In this document: piece by piece, positions 44,277 through 52,640 of the stretch
Layout: the number at the start of each line of letters is the position of its first letter
Position numbering within the stretch: the first letter of the stretch is position 1
Origin: Solibacillus sp040274725
GTDB lineage: Bacteria > Bacillota > Bacilli > Bacillales_A > Planococcaceae
DNA: 64,000 nt
Assembly: GCA_040274725.1 (NCBI GenBank)
Contig: JBEMAQ010000017.1
Coordinates: 19,919 to 83,918, forward strand
Direction of reading: 5' to 3'
Made by a program: the position numbers and the translations under genes
Notes under the pieces: generated by a model
Database searches by the model: none
Seen by the model: the letters and a program-made list of their open reading frames with translations, nothing else
What the model was told of the DNA's origin: nothing

Positions 44277-45379
44277 CACTTTATAAAGAGCAAGCAGAAT
44301 TTATTAATGATCGAGATATTATGTTTGCCGTGGCCTCAAATATTATTAGTATTACCGTGTTATTTTTACCACGTTATGTTGCCGAAAATACCGTTTCAGC
44401 AGATGGATGGGTTACGATATTATTTGGTGGGCTTACCGCGATTATTTTAGGGTGGCTACTCGCAAAAATTGCAAGTTCCTTTCCAAATCAATCTTTTCTT
44501 TCCTTCGCGTCTTATTTAGTATCCAAACCCGTTGCCATTATATTGAGCATACTTTTTATCGTCCAATACATCATCATTTCAGCGTTTCAAATTAGAGAAA
44601 TCGCAACATTATCCCATGAATATTTATTTGATCGTACACCATTAGAGGTAGTCTGTTTAGCGTTTATTCTCGTTGTCATTTATGCTGTGAGCGGTTCACG
44701 TGCCGCTATTTTTCGTCTGAACATTCTCTTCTTTCCATTTGTTATTGGCGGATTATTATTGCTTATTCTCTTTCCTCTCGGAGCGATGAAACTCGAAAAT
44801 TTACTGCCAATGTTTGAAACGGATTTGAAGGGGATTGCACAAGGAACGACCGCTAGTTTAACGGCCTTTCTAGGCTTTAGCATTGTCTTGTTTTATACTG
44901 CACTTGTAAAAAAACCACAAAAGACAGCTAAAATGACCGTGCTAGGAATTTTATGTCCATTTTTCTTTTACATCATTATTTTTATTGTGTGCATTGGTGT
45001 TTTTGGAAATGTTTCGACAAACAATCTATACTATCCTGTATTCGAATTGTCAAAAACGGTGTCAAATCCAGGCAATTTTATTGAGCGTTTTGATTCTATT
45101 TTATTTATTATTTGGACACTCATCGTATTTACGACAAGTTTAATGGCCTTTGATATTGCTGTGTTACTACTTAATTTACTCTTTAAAAAGATGAACAAGC
45201 AGACAATCATATTTATCGTATCTCCCGTTATTTTCTTTTTAGCTATGTTGCCAAAAAACTATATTGAAACGAATGATATCGCAAAGTATATGGCATACAT
45301 AGAGATTGCTTTTTTAGTTTTTGTCATAGTTCTTCTCGGTGTGATGCGATTAATCAAAGGTGTGAGGACGAATGAGTAA
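44273..45379 (+). CDS. Spore germinant receptor subunit B (GerB family permease)
   Basis: A 368-residue membrane protein with ten spans, of the amino-acid-permease-like GerAB family. ISITVLFLPRYVAEN near the N-terminus is the conserved first-helix region that contributes to the ligand pocket. It probably binds the germinant. Translationally coupled to the A subunit by an ATGA overlap and overlapping the C subunit by eight bases. Confidence 0.92.
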   Translation: MTLYKEQAEFINDRDIMFAVASNIISITVLFLPRYVAENTVSADGWVTILFGGLTAIILGWLLAKIASSFPNQSFLSFASYLVSKPVAIILSILFIVQYIIISAFQIREIATLSHEYLFDRTPLEVVCLAFILVVIYAVSGSRAAIFRLNILFFPFVIGGLLLLILFPLGAMKLENLLPMFETDLKGIAQGTTASLTAFLGFSIVLFYTALVKKPQKTAKMTVLGILCPFFFYIIIFIVCIGVFGNVSTNNLYYPVFELSKTVSNPGNFIERFDSILFIIWTLIVFTTSLMAFDIAVLLLNLLFKKMNKQTIIFIVSPVIFFLAMLPKNYIETNDIAKYMAYIEIAFLVFVIVLLGVMRLIKGVRTNE

Positions 45380-46634
45380 ACGAAAAGGATTGTTTTTTTT
45401 AGTAATGAGTTCACTTTTTCTAGCCGCCTGCTGGGATAAAATTGAGGTAGAGGAAAGAGGATTTGTATCTGGTATTGCAATCGACTTAGCCGACAGTCCT
45501 AGCAATATGGAAATGAATGAACAAGCGCTGCACCAAGAAAGGGGCGAGATGAGGTTACAACAAGATGAAAAAATATTGAATCAAACGATGGATGAAGATC
45601 ATGAGCAACATCAATTCAAATTAACGCAGCAACTGATTGTGCCGTCTGGTTTAGCTCAAGCGCAAAACAGTGGTGGTAATACCGTACCGGCCTTTCGCAA
45701 TTTAGCGCAAACGGGCAATACAATTATCGAAATGAACCGCGATATGATTAAACAGGCGGGACGAATTACAAATGTAACTCATTTGAATGTTGTGCTATTT
45801 TCGGAGGGAATTGCAACAGAGGAGGATTTGTTTGCAGATTTAATGGATATTTTCCTTCGAGAAAAGGAAATGTTGCGTAGCGTAAAAGTTGCGATTACAA
45901 AGAACCATGCAGGAGACTATCTCTATATTCTCCCTGAAAATGAAAAAATACCAGGCATGTATATTTCGAAGTTATTGGAAAACAAATCGAATTTAGAAAT
46001 CGCACAGCCACTCACAGTTGGAGATGTTCAGGCTTTGCTTCTATCAAAAAAGAGCTTTGCTATTCCTATATTAAATATTGTGAATGCCACAACAATCAAT
46101 TATACAGGGCTGTCCGTTTATAATGGAACGAAAAACAAAGTCATTGGTCTGTTAACTGGTGAACATGCGAAAGGGTTAAATTTTATCAATTCTAAAAATC
46201 AAACAGGCACAGTTAATATTAAATTTAACAAGGGTGATATTACATTCGAAATATTACAAGTAACGAGCAAAATCGCGCTAAAAAATAACAATAAAAACCA
46301 ATTGGAATTCGATATTACAATCGATGTTGAGGCGGGAATCGCAGAGCAATACGGCTCACTGGACATAATGAATGAGGCGCATTATAAAGAGTTGAAAAAA
46401 GCATTAGAACAGGAGATTGCTCAAATGGCAACACATACAGTTGCTATGTTACAAAAAGAGATGCAAACCGATTTACTCGGTCTAAACACACATCTATATC
46501 AGTACAATTATCCTTTATGGTCTTCCATTAAGGATGATTGGGAGGATGGTCAACGCTATTTTTTTAAGAGTACTATAGGGATTGATGTCAATGTCACAAT
46601 TGAAAAGCCAGGAAATATTTTAAAATCGCACTAA
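45372..46634 (+). CDS. Spore germinant receptor subunit C (GerC family lipoprotein)
   Basis: A 420-residue lipoprotein. The lipobox LAAC gives lipidated Cys19, followed by the family hallmark WDKIEVEERGFVSGIAID. A Gln/Glu/Met-rich insertion of roughly 35 residues (between ~38 and 75, around EMRLQQDEKILNQTMDED) separates this from the usual KLTQQLIVPSG strand. Later LFSEGIA and DLMDIFLREKEMLRSVKVAI fit GerC domains. It completes the receptor on the outer face of the spore inner membrane. Confidence 0.92.
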   Translation: MSKRKGLFFLVMSSLFLAACWDKIEVEERGFVSGIAIDLADSPSNMEMNEQALHQERGEMRLQQDEKILNQTMDEDHEQHQFKLTQQLIVPSGLAQAQNSGGNTVPAFRNLAQTGNTIIEMNRDMIKQAGRITNVTHLNVVLFSEGIATEEDLFADLMDIFLREKEMLRSVKVAITKNHAGDYLYILPENEKIPGMYISKLLENKSNLEIAQPLTVGDVQALLLSKKSFAIPILNIVNATTINYTGLSVYNGTKNKVIGLLTGEHAKGLNFINSKNQTGTVNIKFNKGDITFEILQVTSKIALKNNNKNQLEFDITIDVEAGIAEQYGSLDIMNEAHYKELKKALEQEIAQMATHTVAMLQKEMQTDLLGLNTHLYQYNYPLWSSIKDDWEDGQRYFFKSTIGIDVNVTIEKPGNILKSH

Positions 46635-46650
46635 GGAAAGGGATGCACAT

Positions 46651-46800
46651 ATGTGGGAAATGTTAAAAGACCGTCTAACCGATGTCACAACAATGATTTG
46701 TACACTATTATCTTTTGCAATTCCCTTTACAATTTATAAAATTAATAAAATCTTCCATAAAAATACGAATCCCCCGTGGAAAAGAAAAGATGAAACTTAA
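46651..46800 (+). CDS. Tiny single-span protein at the end of the ger operon, 49 aa
   Basis: ATG 46651 lies 16 bases after the C-subunit stop with AAGGAAAGGG upstream. The product begins MWEMLKDRLTDVTTMICTLL and has one membrane span (MICTLLSFAIPFTIYKI) and a basic tail ending PPWKRKDET. Several GerA-type operons carry a short fourth D gene (for example gerKD), which modulates receptor output. I infer an equivalent role from position and topology. It is shorter than the D proteins I know, which usually have two spans. Confidence 0.68.
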   Translation: MWEMLKDRLTDVTTMICTLLSFAIPFTIYKINKIFHKNTNPPWKRKDET

Positions 46801-46809
46801 ATTGAATAT

Positions 46810-46852
46810 AAGTAGCCCACATGCTAGTTGAAAACTGAAATGTGGGCTACTT
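46810..46852 (+). terminator. Hairpin after the ger operon
   Basis: AAGTAGCCCACAT pairs perfectly with ATGTGGGCTACTT; the tail is A/T-rich but not a T run, so termination may be partial. The 46853-47045 stretch beyond it holds no recognised gene. Confidence 0.7.
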
Positions 46853-47045
46853 AATAATACCTGAGCATTGATTGTGCAGTATTTCTTAAGAGCTAATTGT
46901 GGAGATGGAAATCTGATTGGCTGTTGATTTAGGATTTTTGATAGCCCTTGATTGGTTCCACTGCCAAAGCTAAAAGTACAATTCGGAACAGCATATGTTG
47001 CGTGTGACTTTTCATTTGAATGATTGTCAAATATTACCTGAATGC

Positions 47046-47306
47046 TTACTGGTTTTTCTTCAAACTTTCCTGTGCGATTTTTACTAGCTCCTTGACCATA
47101 TTTCCGCCGATTTTTCCGCCCACTTTTCCTACCTGTGCAGCAGTTAGTTCACCGTTGTAGCCCTTTTTTAATGGAATACCTAATTCATTCGCAACTTCTA
47201 ATTTTGCCTCTTCAGGATTGTTAGTACCTGTTACTTTCGCCTTCAATTCATCAAGTTCTTTTCTAGCTTCAGGAACAAGAATTTTATTTCGATTGTTTCT
47301 ACCCAT
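47046..47306 (-). CDS. Alpha/beta-type small acid-soluble spore protein with insertion
   Basis: An 86-residue spore DNA-binding protein. ILVPEARKELDELK is the usual N-terminal helix; KLEVANELGIPL holds the germination protease site (Glu-Val-Ala-x-Glu); GGKIGGNMVKELVKIAQESL is the conserved C-terminal half. Between helix one and the protease site there are about 14 extra residues (AKVTGTNNPEEA), and LKKGYNGELTAAQVG replaces the usual Ala/Arg/Asn-rich loop, so it is a longer, divergent member. The ATG at 47306 follows GGAGGG. Confidence 0.88.
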   Translation of the reverse strand: MGRNNRNKILVPEARKELDELKAKVTGTNNPEEAKLEVANELGIPLKKGYNGELTAAQVGKVGGKIGGNMVKELVKIAQESLKKNQ

Positions 47307-47476
47307 CAGATCCCTCCTTATATTTAGCGTAACCAATATAAATAGAAAAATGTTTTATAAATAATGGAAAGGTGAGTTTAGCCTTTTGAGAAATAAATAA
47401 TATATCTTTCGCAATTCAACAAAGTAAATACAGATGGAGGAGAAGTATTTTTTGTACTTTTCTCCTATTTGCTTAC

Positions 47477-47713
47477 TTACGCTTTTCCTTTTTTACTTTT
47501 TCCAAGCTCTTCTTTTATTTCTTCTTTAAGTTCTTCAATCGAATGTTTTCGCCGCTTGTTTTCTTCGTTTATTATTTCACGCTGAAAAGCGTCTGCAAAT
47601 TCCTTTCCAAATTCCGTTTCCTGAAGATTCTCCTCCGTGTTTTTCACAATTTCACGTATTCGATCAACTTTACTCGTTTTGTCATATTGTTTTGGATGCT
47701 TTGAATTAGACAT
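47477..47713 (-). CDS. tlp: Tlp-like small spore protein
   Basis: A 78-residue very hydrophilic protein. KVDRIREIVKNTEENLQETE followed by NEENKRRKHSIEELKEEIKE resembles the Tlp family of small acid-soluble spore proteins (pattern NV-KLQ-MV-NT-ENI ... KN-RR-EAI--FR-EI). It lacks cysteines. The neighbouring gene for another spore protein supports sporulation-specific expression. Start after AGGAGG on the minus strand. The family call is by pattern only. Confidence 0.65.
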   Translation of the reverse strand: MSNSKHPKQYDKTSKVDRIREIVKNTEENLQETEFGKEFADAFQREIINEENKRRKHSIEELKEEIKEELGKSKKGKA

Positions 47714-47845
47714 GTTAACCTCCTAAGTTGTTCTTGATTGTAAAATTAGTGTGGATTTTTTTTCAGTAATTATGTGTACCGTTTTTTGGATGGTCTATAT
47801 GTAATTAAACGAATCTTATCTAATTTTATTTGGACATTCCAGAAG

Positions 47846-47884
47846 CAAAAAAAAACCCGCAAATCCATTATGGATTTGCGGGTT
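47846..47884 (-). terminator. Intrinsic terminator of rlmCD
   Basis: AACCCGCAAATCCA pairs with TGGATTTGCGGGTT around TTA; on the minus strand it runs into nine T. Confidence 0.95.
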
Positions 47885-47894
47885 GAACCTATTT

Positions 47895-49271
47895 TTATTT
47901 ACGTAATGTTAATTTCACGACACACTCGACTTGTGCAGTTTGTGGGAACATATCAATCGGCTGAATGTACTCGACATCATATGCCTTTGATAGCTCCTGT
48001 AAATCCTTCGCAAGTGTCGACGGGTTACAAGATGTGTAGACGAAGCGCTTTGGTTTGATTTTTAGCACTGTGCGAATAAAGCCAGGCTCAAGACCTGTAC
48101 GTGGTGGGTCTACTGAGATAACATCTGGACGATAGCCTTCTTTTGCCCAACGGAATAACCATTTATCAGCTGTTCCTGGGAAGAAGCGCACATGGCTAAG
48201 GTTTGGATTTGAACGTGCATTAACTTTTGCATCTGCAATGGCCTCGTCGACATTATCCATACCGCGAACTTCTCTTGCACCATCTGCAAGCCACATACCG
48301 ATTGTCCCAACGCCACAATATGCGTCAACAACTTCCTCTTTACCTGTTAGGGCAGCTGCTTTTTTAATTTCATTATACAAATGAATTGTTTGCTCGGGGT
48401 TTAATTGGAAGAATGCGCGTGTTGATAAATCAAATGCGAATTCACCAAGCTTTTCACGAATTGCTTCGTGGCCGTCTAATACGATTGTTTCATCGCCGAA
48501 AATAAGTGATGATTTATCACGATTAATATTTTGCGTAATCGACACGATTGATGGGTCGATTTTTTTAATGCGCTCGATTAATTCTTCTTTGTGTGGTAGT
48601 TCATTACGTGTTGTAACTAAGCACACTTGTGTTTCGCCTGTACGAAGACCTGTACGCACAACGATTGTACGTACTAAACCGTTTAATGTTTTCCCATCGT
48701 AAATTGTCAGGTTTAGTTTTTGTAAAATTTTACGTGTGGCAACAGTTATTTTAGCTGTCATTGTGTTTTGTACTAAGCAATCATTAATGTTTAGTAATTT
48801 GTTTGTACCTTCAGCAAATAAGCCTGCATAAACGCGCTTGCCTTCTTTGCGTACTTGGAATTGTGATTTGTTGCGGTAATTCCATGGGTTGTCCATACCA
48901 AGTGTGTCACGTACTTCTGTGTTTTCCGCAATTTTTGGTGCGTATTTTTCAAGTGCTTGCATCACGATATCACGCTTGTTTTTAAGCTGACCTTCGTATG
49001 TCATATGCTGAAGCTGGCAGCCGCCGCACTCATCATATACTGCACAAGGTGCTTCCGTACGGTATTCACTTGCCTCACGAATTGCTACAACTTCTGCTTC
49101 TGCGAAATTACGTTCTACTTTTGTTAATTTTGCTGTTACAACCTCGCCAGGAATCGCACCTTTGACGAATACGACGTTGCGCTTGTAAAAGCCGACACCT
49201 TCACCGTTAATGCCGAGGCGTTTAATTGTTAAAGGAAATTTTTGACCAACTTCCATTTTTACTTCATTCAT
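47895..49271 (-). CDS. rlmCD: 23S rRNA (uracil-5-)-methyltransferase RlmCD
   Basis: A 458-residue SAM-dependent methyltransferase of the TrmA/RlmD family. An N-terminal TRAM domain (LTIKRLGINGEGVGFYKRNV) precedes the 4Fe-4S cysteines in APCAVYDECGGCQLQH. The catalytic domain has VDAYCGVGTIGM, SVDPPRTGLEPG and the nucleophile in YTSCNPSTLA. The length equals B. subtilis RlmCD (YefA), which methylates U747 and U1939. The ATG at 49271 follows AAAGGACGTGG; a longer frame upstream lacks a site. Confidence 0.93.
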   Translation of the reverse strand: MNEVKMEVGQKFPLTIKRLGINGEGVGFYKRNVVFVKGAIPGEVVTAKLTKVERNFAEAEVVAIREASEYRTEAPCAVYDECGGCQLQHMTYEGQLKNKRDIVMQALEKYAPKIAENTEVRDTLGMDNPWNYRNKSQFQVRKEGKRVYAGLFAEGTNKLLNINDCLVQNTMTAKITVATRKILQKLNLTIYDGKTLNGLVRTIVVRTGLRTGETQVCLVTTRNELPHKEELIERIKKIDPSIVSITQNINRDKSSLIFGDETIVLDGHEAIREKLGEFAFDLSTRAFFQLNPEQTIHLYNEIKKAAALTGKEEVVDAYCGVGTIGMWLADGAREVRGMDNVDEAIADAKVNARSNPNLSHVRFFPGTADKWLFRWAKEGYRPDVISVDPPRTGLEPGFIRTVLKIKPKRFVYTSCNPSTLAKDLQELSKAYDVEYIQPIDMFPQTAQVECVVKLTLRK

Positions 49272-49379
49272 TTTTCCACGTCCTTTATATGTGAACAGAG
49301 GAGACTCTCCGGAGAACACCTATGTTTTAGTCATCTCATCATTATAACGGACGCGCGAAGGAAAAGAAAGAACGGCGAT

Positions 49380-50162
49380 TTATGGAGTGATGCCTTCGTA
49401 CTCTAGTACTAAATCATCAAGAGAGGCGAATGTGTAACCTTGTTTTTTCGCATCTCGGATAAATGCAGGCATCGCCTCGGCATTATCCTGCGCGACCGTG
49501 TGCATTAAAATGACCGCGCCCGGATGAAGCTGCTCCATAAGGGCATTATAAGCATAATCTGCACCACGCCGCTCATCCTTTAGCCAGTCCTTAAAGGCAA
49601 TCGACCAAAACATATGACGGTAGCCCGCTTCATTACCAACGCGCAGAACCTCTTCGCTAAAAATACCTTCTGGCGGTCTTGCGTAATACGTGCGCTCCAC
49701 GTCTGTTAGCTCGCGTAGTGCATCATCAAAAAGCTGCCACTCCTTTTTCATTTCGGCAGCGGAAAGCCGGGCCATATTGGGATGACCATATGAATGGTTG
49801 CCAATGATATGCCCGTCCTTCACCATTTGCTTTACTAAATCTGGTGCGCTTTTAACGTAATGACCGGTTAAGAAGAACGTAGCGGGTACTTCTTCATCTC
49901 GTAGCGTGTTTAAAATACTTTCGGTAAAGCCGTTTTCATAGCCGTTATCAAAGGTTAAATACGCGATTTTTTGATCAGGCCGACCTTTGTAAATGGCACC
50001 ATATTTTGCAAGCAGTGAATCAAGCTCACCGCCTGCCTCAGCAGGAACGTTATCTGTACTTCGCTTGAAGCCCCAGTGATATTCTGTGTCGCGCGCATAC
50101 GTAATCGTAGAAATGACGACAATGCAAAGCAGTAGTGCGATGCCATATATATGTTTTTTCAT
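49380..50162 (-). CDS. pdaA: PdaA-like polysaccharide deacetylase (muramic delta-lactam synthesis)
   Basis: A 260-residue secreted or membrane-anchored enzyme with an N-terminal hydrophobic signal (IYGIALLLCIVVISTITYA). The PdaA hallmark YHWGFKRSTDNVPAEAG is followed by the NodB motifs TFDNGYENG, NHSYGHPN, RPPEGIFSEEVL and VILMHTV. PdaA deacetylates muramic acid when spore cortex muramic delta-lactam is made. Its ribosome binding site (AAAAGGAGG) sits inside the terminator hairpin of the upstream gene, which may tie its translation to read-through. Confidence 0.92.
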   Translation of the reverse strand: MKKHIYGIALLLCIVVISTITYARDTEYHWGFKRSTDNVPAEAGGELDSLLAKYGAIYKGRPDQKIAYLTFDNGYENGFTESILNTLRDEEVPATFFLTGHYVKSAPDLVKQMVKDGHIIGNHSYGHPNMARLSAAEMKKEWQLFDDALRELTDVERTYYARPPEGIFSEEVLRVGNEAGYRHMFWSIAFKDWLKDERRGADYAYNALMEQLHPGAVILMHTVAQDNAEAMPAFIRDAKKQGYTFASLDDLVLEYEGITP

Positions 50163-50196
50163 AAAAAAAGCAACCTCCTTTTATAAAGTAGGTTGC
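50163..50196 (-). terminator. Terminator of the epimerase gene that contains the pdaA binding site
   Basis: GCAACCT (50170-50176) pairs with AGGTTGC (50190-50196), followed on the minus strand by seven T. The 3' arm includes AGGAGGTTGC, the pdaA ribosome binding site. Confidence 0.85.
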
Positions 50197-50204
50197 GCAA
50201 AAGC

Positions 50205-51101
50205 TTATTTGTTATACAAATCGATTATGGCATCCTCGAGTGATGCAAATTTAAATTCAAAGCCGGATTTGAGTAATTTTTCGGGTACAACATATTGCCC
50301 TTCGAGTACGAGTTGACTCCGTTCACCCATTGCAAGCTTCATCATCACACTCGGTACGGGTAGCCAGTGTGGACGATGAAGTGCTTGGCCGATTGTTTTG
50401 CCAAAATGCTGCATACGCTTTGTATTTGGTGAAGTTAAATTTACGGCATCAGAGATTGTCTCATGCTCCATTGCAAAAAGAATCGCACGTGCTACGTCCT
50501 CAACGTGAATCCAGCTAAGCCATTGTTCACCAGAGCCAACTGTGCCACCGACACCAAATTTATAAGGGAGTGTCATAAGCGGCAATGCACCTTCCTTTCC
50601 GAGTATAACCCCGAAGCGAGTTAAGCAAACGCGCACACCGTACTGTTCAGCCTCTCGTGCGCGCTGCTCCCAGTTGATGACCGTTGTACCAAGAAAGTCA
50701 CGCGCGACTTCGGTGCTATTTTCGGTATAAATCATTGTAGTAGAAGTCGGGTAAATACCGACAGCGCTTGCATTAATGAGAACGCGCGGCTTTTTACTAA
50801 GTGCCGAAATAATGCGAACCACTTCTTCGGTCGTCTCCATACGGCTCTCGAAAATTGCTTTTTTGCGTTTATCTGTCCAGCGTCCATCATTGAGTGATAC
50901 ACCTGCTAAATTAACGAATGCATCAATCCCTTCAAGCTCAGCTTCAGGCTTCATACCGTTTAGCCATTTAATATAGCGAATACCGTCCTCTTCCTTACGT
51001 TCACTGCGTGTTAAAATGATGACCTCATGCTCGTAAAATTGAAGTAGCTCTGTTAAATGTTTCCCGACCAGACCTGTACCACCTGTAATCGCGATTTTCA
51101 A
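50205..51101 (-). CDS. yfhF: TIGR01777-family NAD(P)-binding epimerase (YfhF-like)
   Basis: A 298-residue SDR-type protein. The Rossmann motif TGGTGLVGKHL is at the N-terminus; VNLAGVSLNDGRWTDKRKK and NASAVGIYP (active region with Tyr) are typical of the TIGR01777/SDR39U1 group; the C-terminal DUF1731 domain reads PVPSVMMKLAMGERSQLVLE. Substrate unknown. It is divergent to recX, as yfhF and recX neighbours are in B. subtilis. Minus-strand start with AAGGGGTGAAGCG. Confidence 0.9.
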   Translation of the reverse strand: MKIAITGGTGLVGKHLTELLQFYEHEVIILTRSERKEEDGIRYIKWLNGMKPEAELEGIDAFVNLAGVSLNDGRWTDKRKKAIFESRMETTEEVVRIISALSKKPRVLINASAVGIYPTSTTMIYTENSTEVARDFLGTTVINWEQRAREAEQYGVRVCLTRFGVILGKEGALPLMTLPYKFGVGGTVGSGEQWLSWIHVEDVARAILFAMEHETISDAVNLTSPNTKRMQHFGKTIGQALHRPHWLPVPSVMMKLAMGERSQLVLEGQYVVPEKLLKSGFEFKFASLEDAIIDLYNK

Positions 51102-51195
51102 AACGCTTCACCCCTTACTCATTTTTCCTATTATACCTACCCGTGAAATGAATGTTCAAACGATGTATACTAAGAGGGAAGAAAGGGTGAGGCGC

Positions 51196-51999
51196 ATGCT
51201 TGTTATTACGAAAATTGGTCGTCAAAAAAATAATAAAGAGCGCTATAATATTTATATTAACGAGGAATACAGCTTTGCCGTTGATGAAGGCACGTTAATA
51301 AAATTTGGCCTGCAAAAGGGCAACATACTTGAACAACATGAAATAGATGATATTGTTTATGAAGATGAGATTGCGAAAGCATTTAATAAAGCACTTGGCT
51401 ATTTGAGCTTTCAAATGCGCAGCGAGCATGAGGTGCGTCAAAAATTGCTACAGGCTGAGTATGGTGCAGCCGTTGTGGAAGAGGCGATTCGTAAATTAGA
51501 GCGGCTCGGTTTTTTAAATGATGAGTCGTATTCTAAGGCGCTCGTTGAAACGCGCAAACGCACGGCGAAAAAGGGCCCCGCTGCGATTCGTCAGGACCTG
51601 ATCAAAAAGGGCATTGATAAAAATTTACAGGAACAGGTACTAGAGGGCTTTTCACATAGTGAGCAGATTGAGATTGCAAGTGAGCTAGCGGCGAAACAGA
51701 TGCGTGCGAGTAATGGGAAGACACCGATGCAGGTGAAACAAAAAGCGCAGGATTTACTTTTGCGTAAAGGTTATTCGTATTCAGTTGTGAAAGAAGTTTT
51801 AGAGCAGCTAACATTTGAGCAGGCGGATGATGAATGGGCGGAACTTGTCGAGCGTCAAGGGGACAAAATTTGGCGCAAGTACACGGCGAAATTCACAGGC
51901 AGTGAGCGCAAGAACAAAGTGAAGCAGTCACTTTATCAAAAGGGCTTTCCGATTGATGTAATTAACTGTTTTATTGAACAAAAGGAGAATGAAGAATGA
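51196..51999 (+). CDS. recX: Regulatory protein RecX
   Basis: A 267-residue helical repeat protein that inhibits RecA filaments. KALGYLSFQMRSEHEVRQKL, LGFLNDESYSKALVETR and KKGPAAIRQDLIKKGI are the repeated three-helix units; the long form with a C-terminal repeat is typical of Bacillales (264 residues in B. subtilis). ATG 51196 follows AAGGGTGAGG; earlier in-frame codons lack a site. Overlaps yfhH by four bases. Confidence 0.93.
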   Translation: MLVITKIGRQKNNKERYNIYINEEYSFAVDEGTLIKFGLQKGNILEQHEIDDIVYEDEIAKAFNKALGYLSFQMRSEHEVRQKLLQAEYGAAVVEEAIRKLERLGFLNDESYSKALVETRKRTAKKGPAAIRQDLIKKGIDKNLQEQVLEGFSHSEQIEIASELAAKQMRASNGKTPMQVKQKAQDLLLRKGYSYSVVKEVLEQLTFEQADDEWAELVERQGDKIWRKYTAKFTGSERKNKVKQSLYQKGFPIDVINCFIEQKENEE

Positions 52000-52325
52000 G
52001 TGAACAAGTATATGCAGCAATGACAGAGCAAGAACTACGTAATGAAATCGCACGTCTACGCGAAAAAGCACGTAAGGCGGAGCAGCTAGGTATCGTGAAT
52101 GAGTACGCGGTATATGAGCGCAAAGCGACAATGGCGTCGGCTTATTTAGTTGATTTAGATACGATTATTCCAGGGGAGATGTACCGTATCGACGGCACAC
52201 CAGGTGTATTTTTCCAAGTCGATCGCTTAAAAGGGCGCTTTGCGTGGGGACACCGTTTAGGCAGTGACCGCTATGAGGAAGCATTACCTGTATCATTATT
52301 ATTACCGGTAAAGGCAGGGAAATAA
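51996..52325 (+). CDS. yfhH: YfhH family protein (DUF1811)
   Basis: A 109-residue protein with an N-terminal helix (TEQELRNEIARLREKARKAEQ) and a C-terminal small beta domain (YRIDGTPGVFFQVDRLKGRFAWGHRL), as in B. subtilis YfhH. No established function. ATGA overlap with recX implies coupled translation. Confidence 0.9.
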   Translation: MSEQVYAAMTEQELRNEIARLREKARKAEQLGIVNEYAVYERKATMASAYLVDLDTIIPGEMYRIDGTPGVFFQVDRLKGRFAWGHRLGSDRYEEALPVSLLLPVKAGK

Positions 52326-52326
52326 G

Positions 52327-52596
52327 ATGGAGCAGCATATTAAGCAGTTAACAGAGGAATTGCTTGCGAAAAATCCAGAAATGTCAGTAGGCCGTGCACA
52401 GACATGGGTGGAGCTACTGTGGTCGGATTTTGAATCAACTTCAGCACGTGCGGGTTATTCATTCCGCGGAGCAGATTATACAGCAGGATTAGTACGTCAG
52501 CTGATTACAAGCTATGGTGATAAATTACACCTGTTTGCAGGACGCAATCCGAAATACGCACATTTATTAGATGCGAGTGATGATGTCATTCAGTAA
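52327..52596 (+). CDS. yfhJ: YfhJ family protein (WVELL motif)
   Basis: An 89-residue protein carrying the defining WVELLWSDFE motif near residue 27, then STSARAGYSFRG. It begins one base after the yfhH stop. Function unknown; the conserved recX-yfhH-yfhJ order suggests a common role. Confidence 0.88.
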   Translation: MEQHIKQLTEELLAKNPEMSVGRAQTWVELLWSDFESTSARAGYSFRGADYTAGLVRQLITSYGDKLHLFAGRNPKYAHLLDASDDVIQ

Positions 52597-52600
52597 CGAC

Positions 52601-52640
52601 AAAAACCTACGAATTTCTATTTTCGTAGGTTTTTGCATTT
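52601..52640. terminator. Bidirectional terminator between yfhJ and yfhP
   Basis: AAAAACCTACGAA pairs with TTCGTAGGTTTTT (52622-52634). Confidence 0.93.

Noticed and set aside
46853..47045. Open minus-strand frame (TYAVPNCTFSFGSG region) after the ger operon
   Set aside because: No start codon with a binding site in this frame and no recognisable family.
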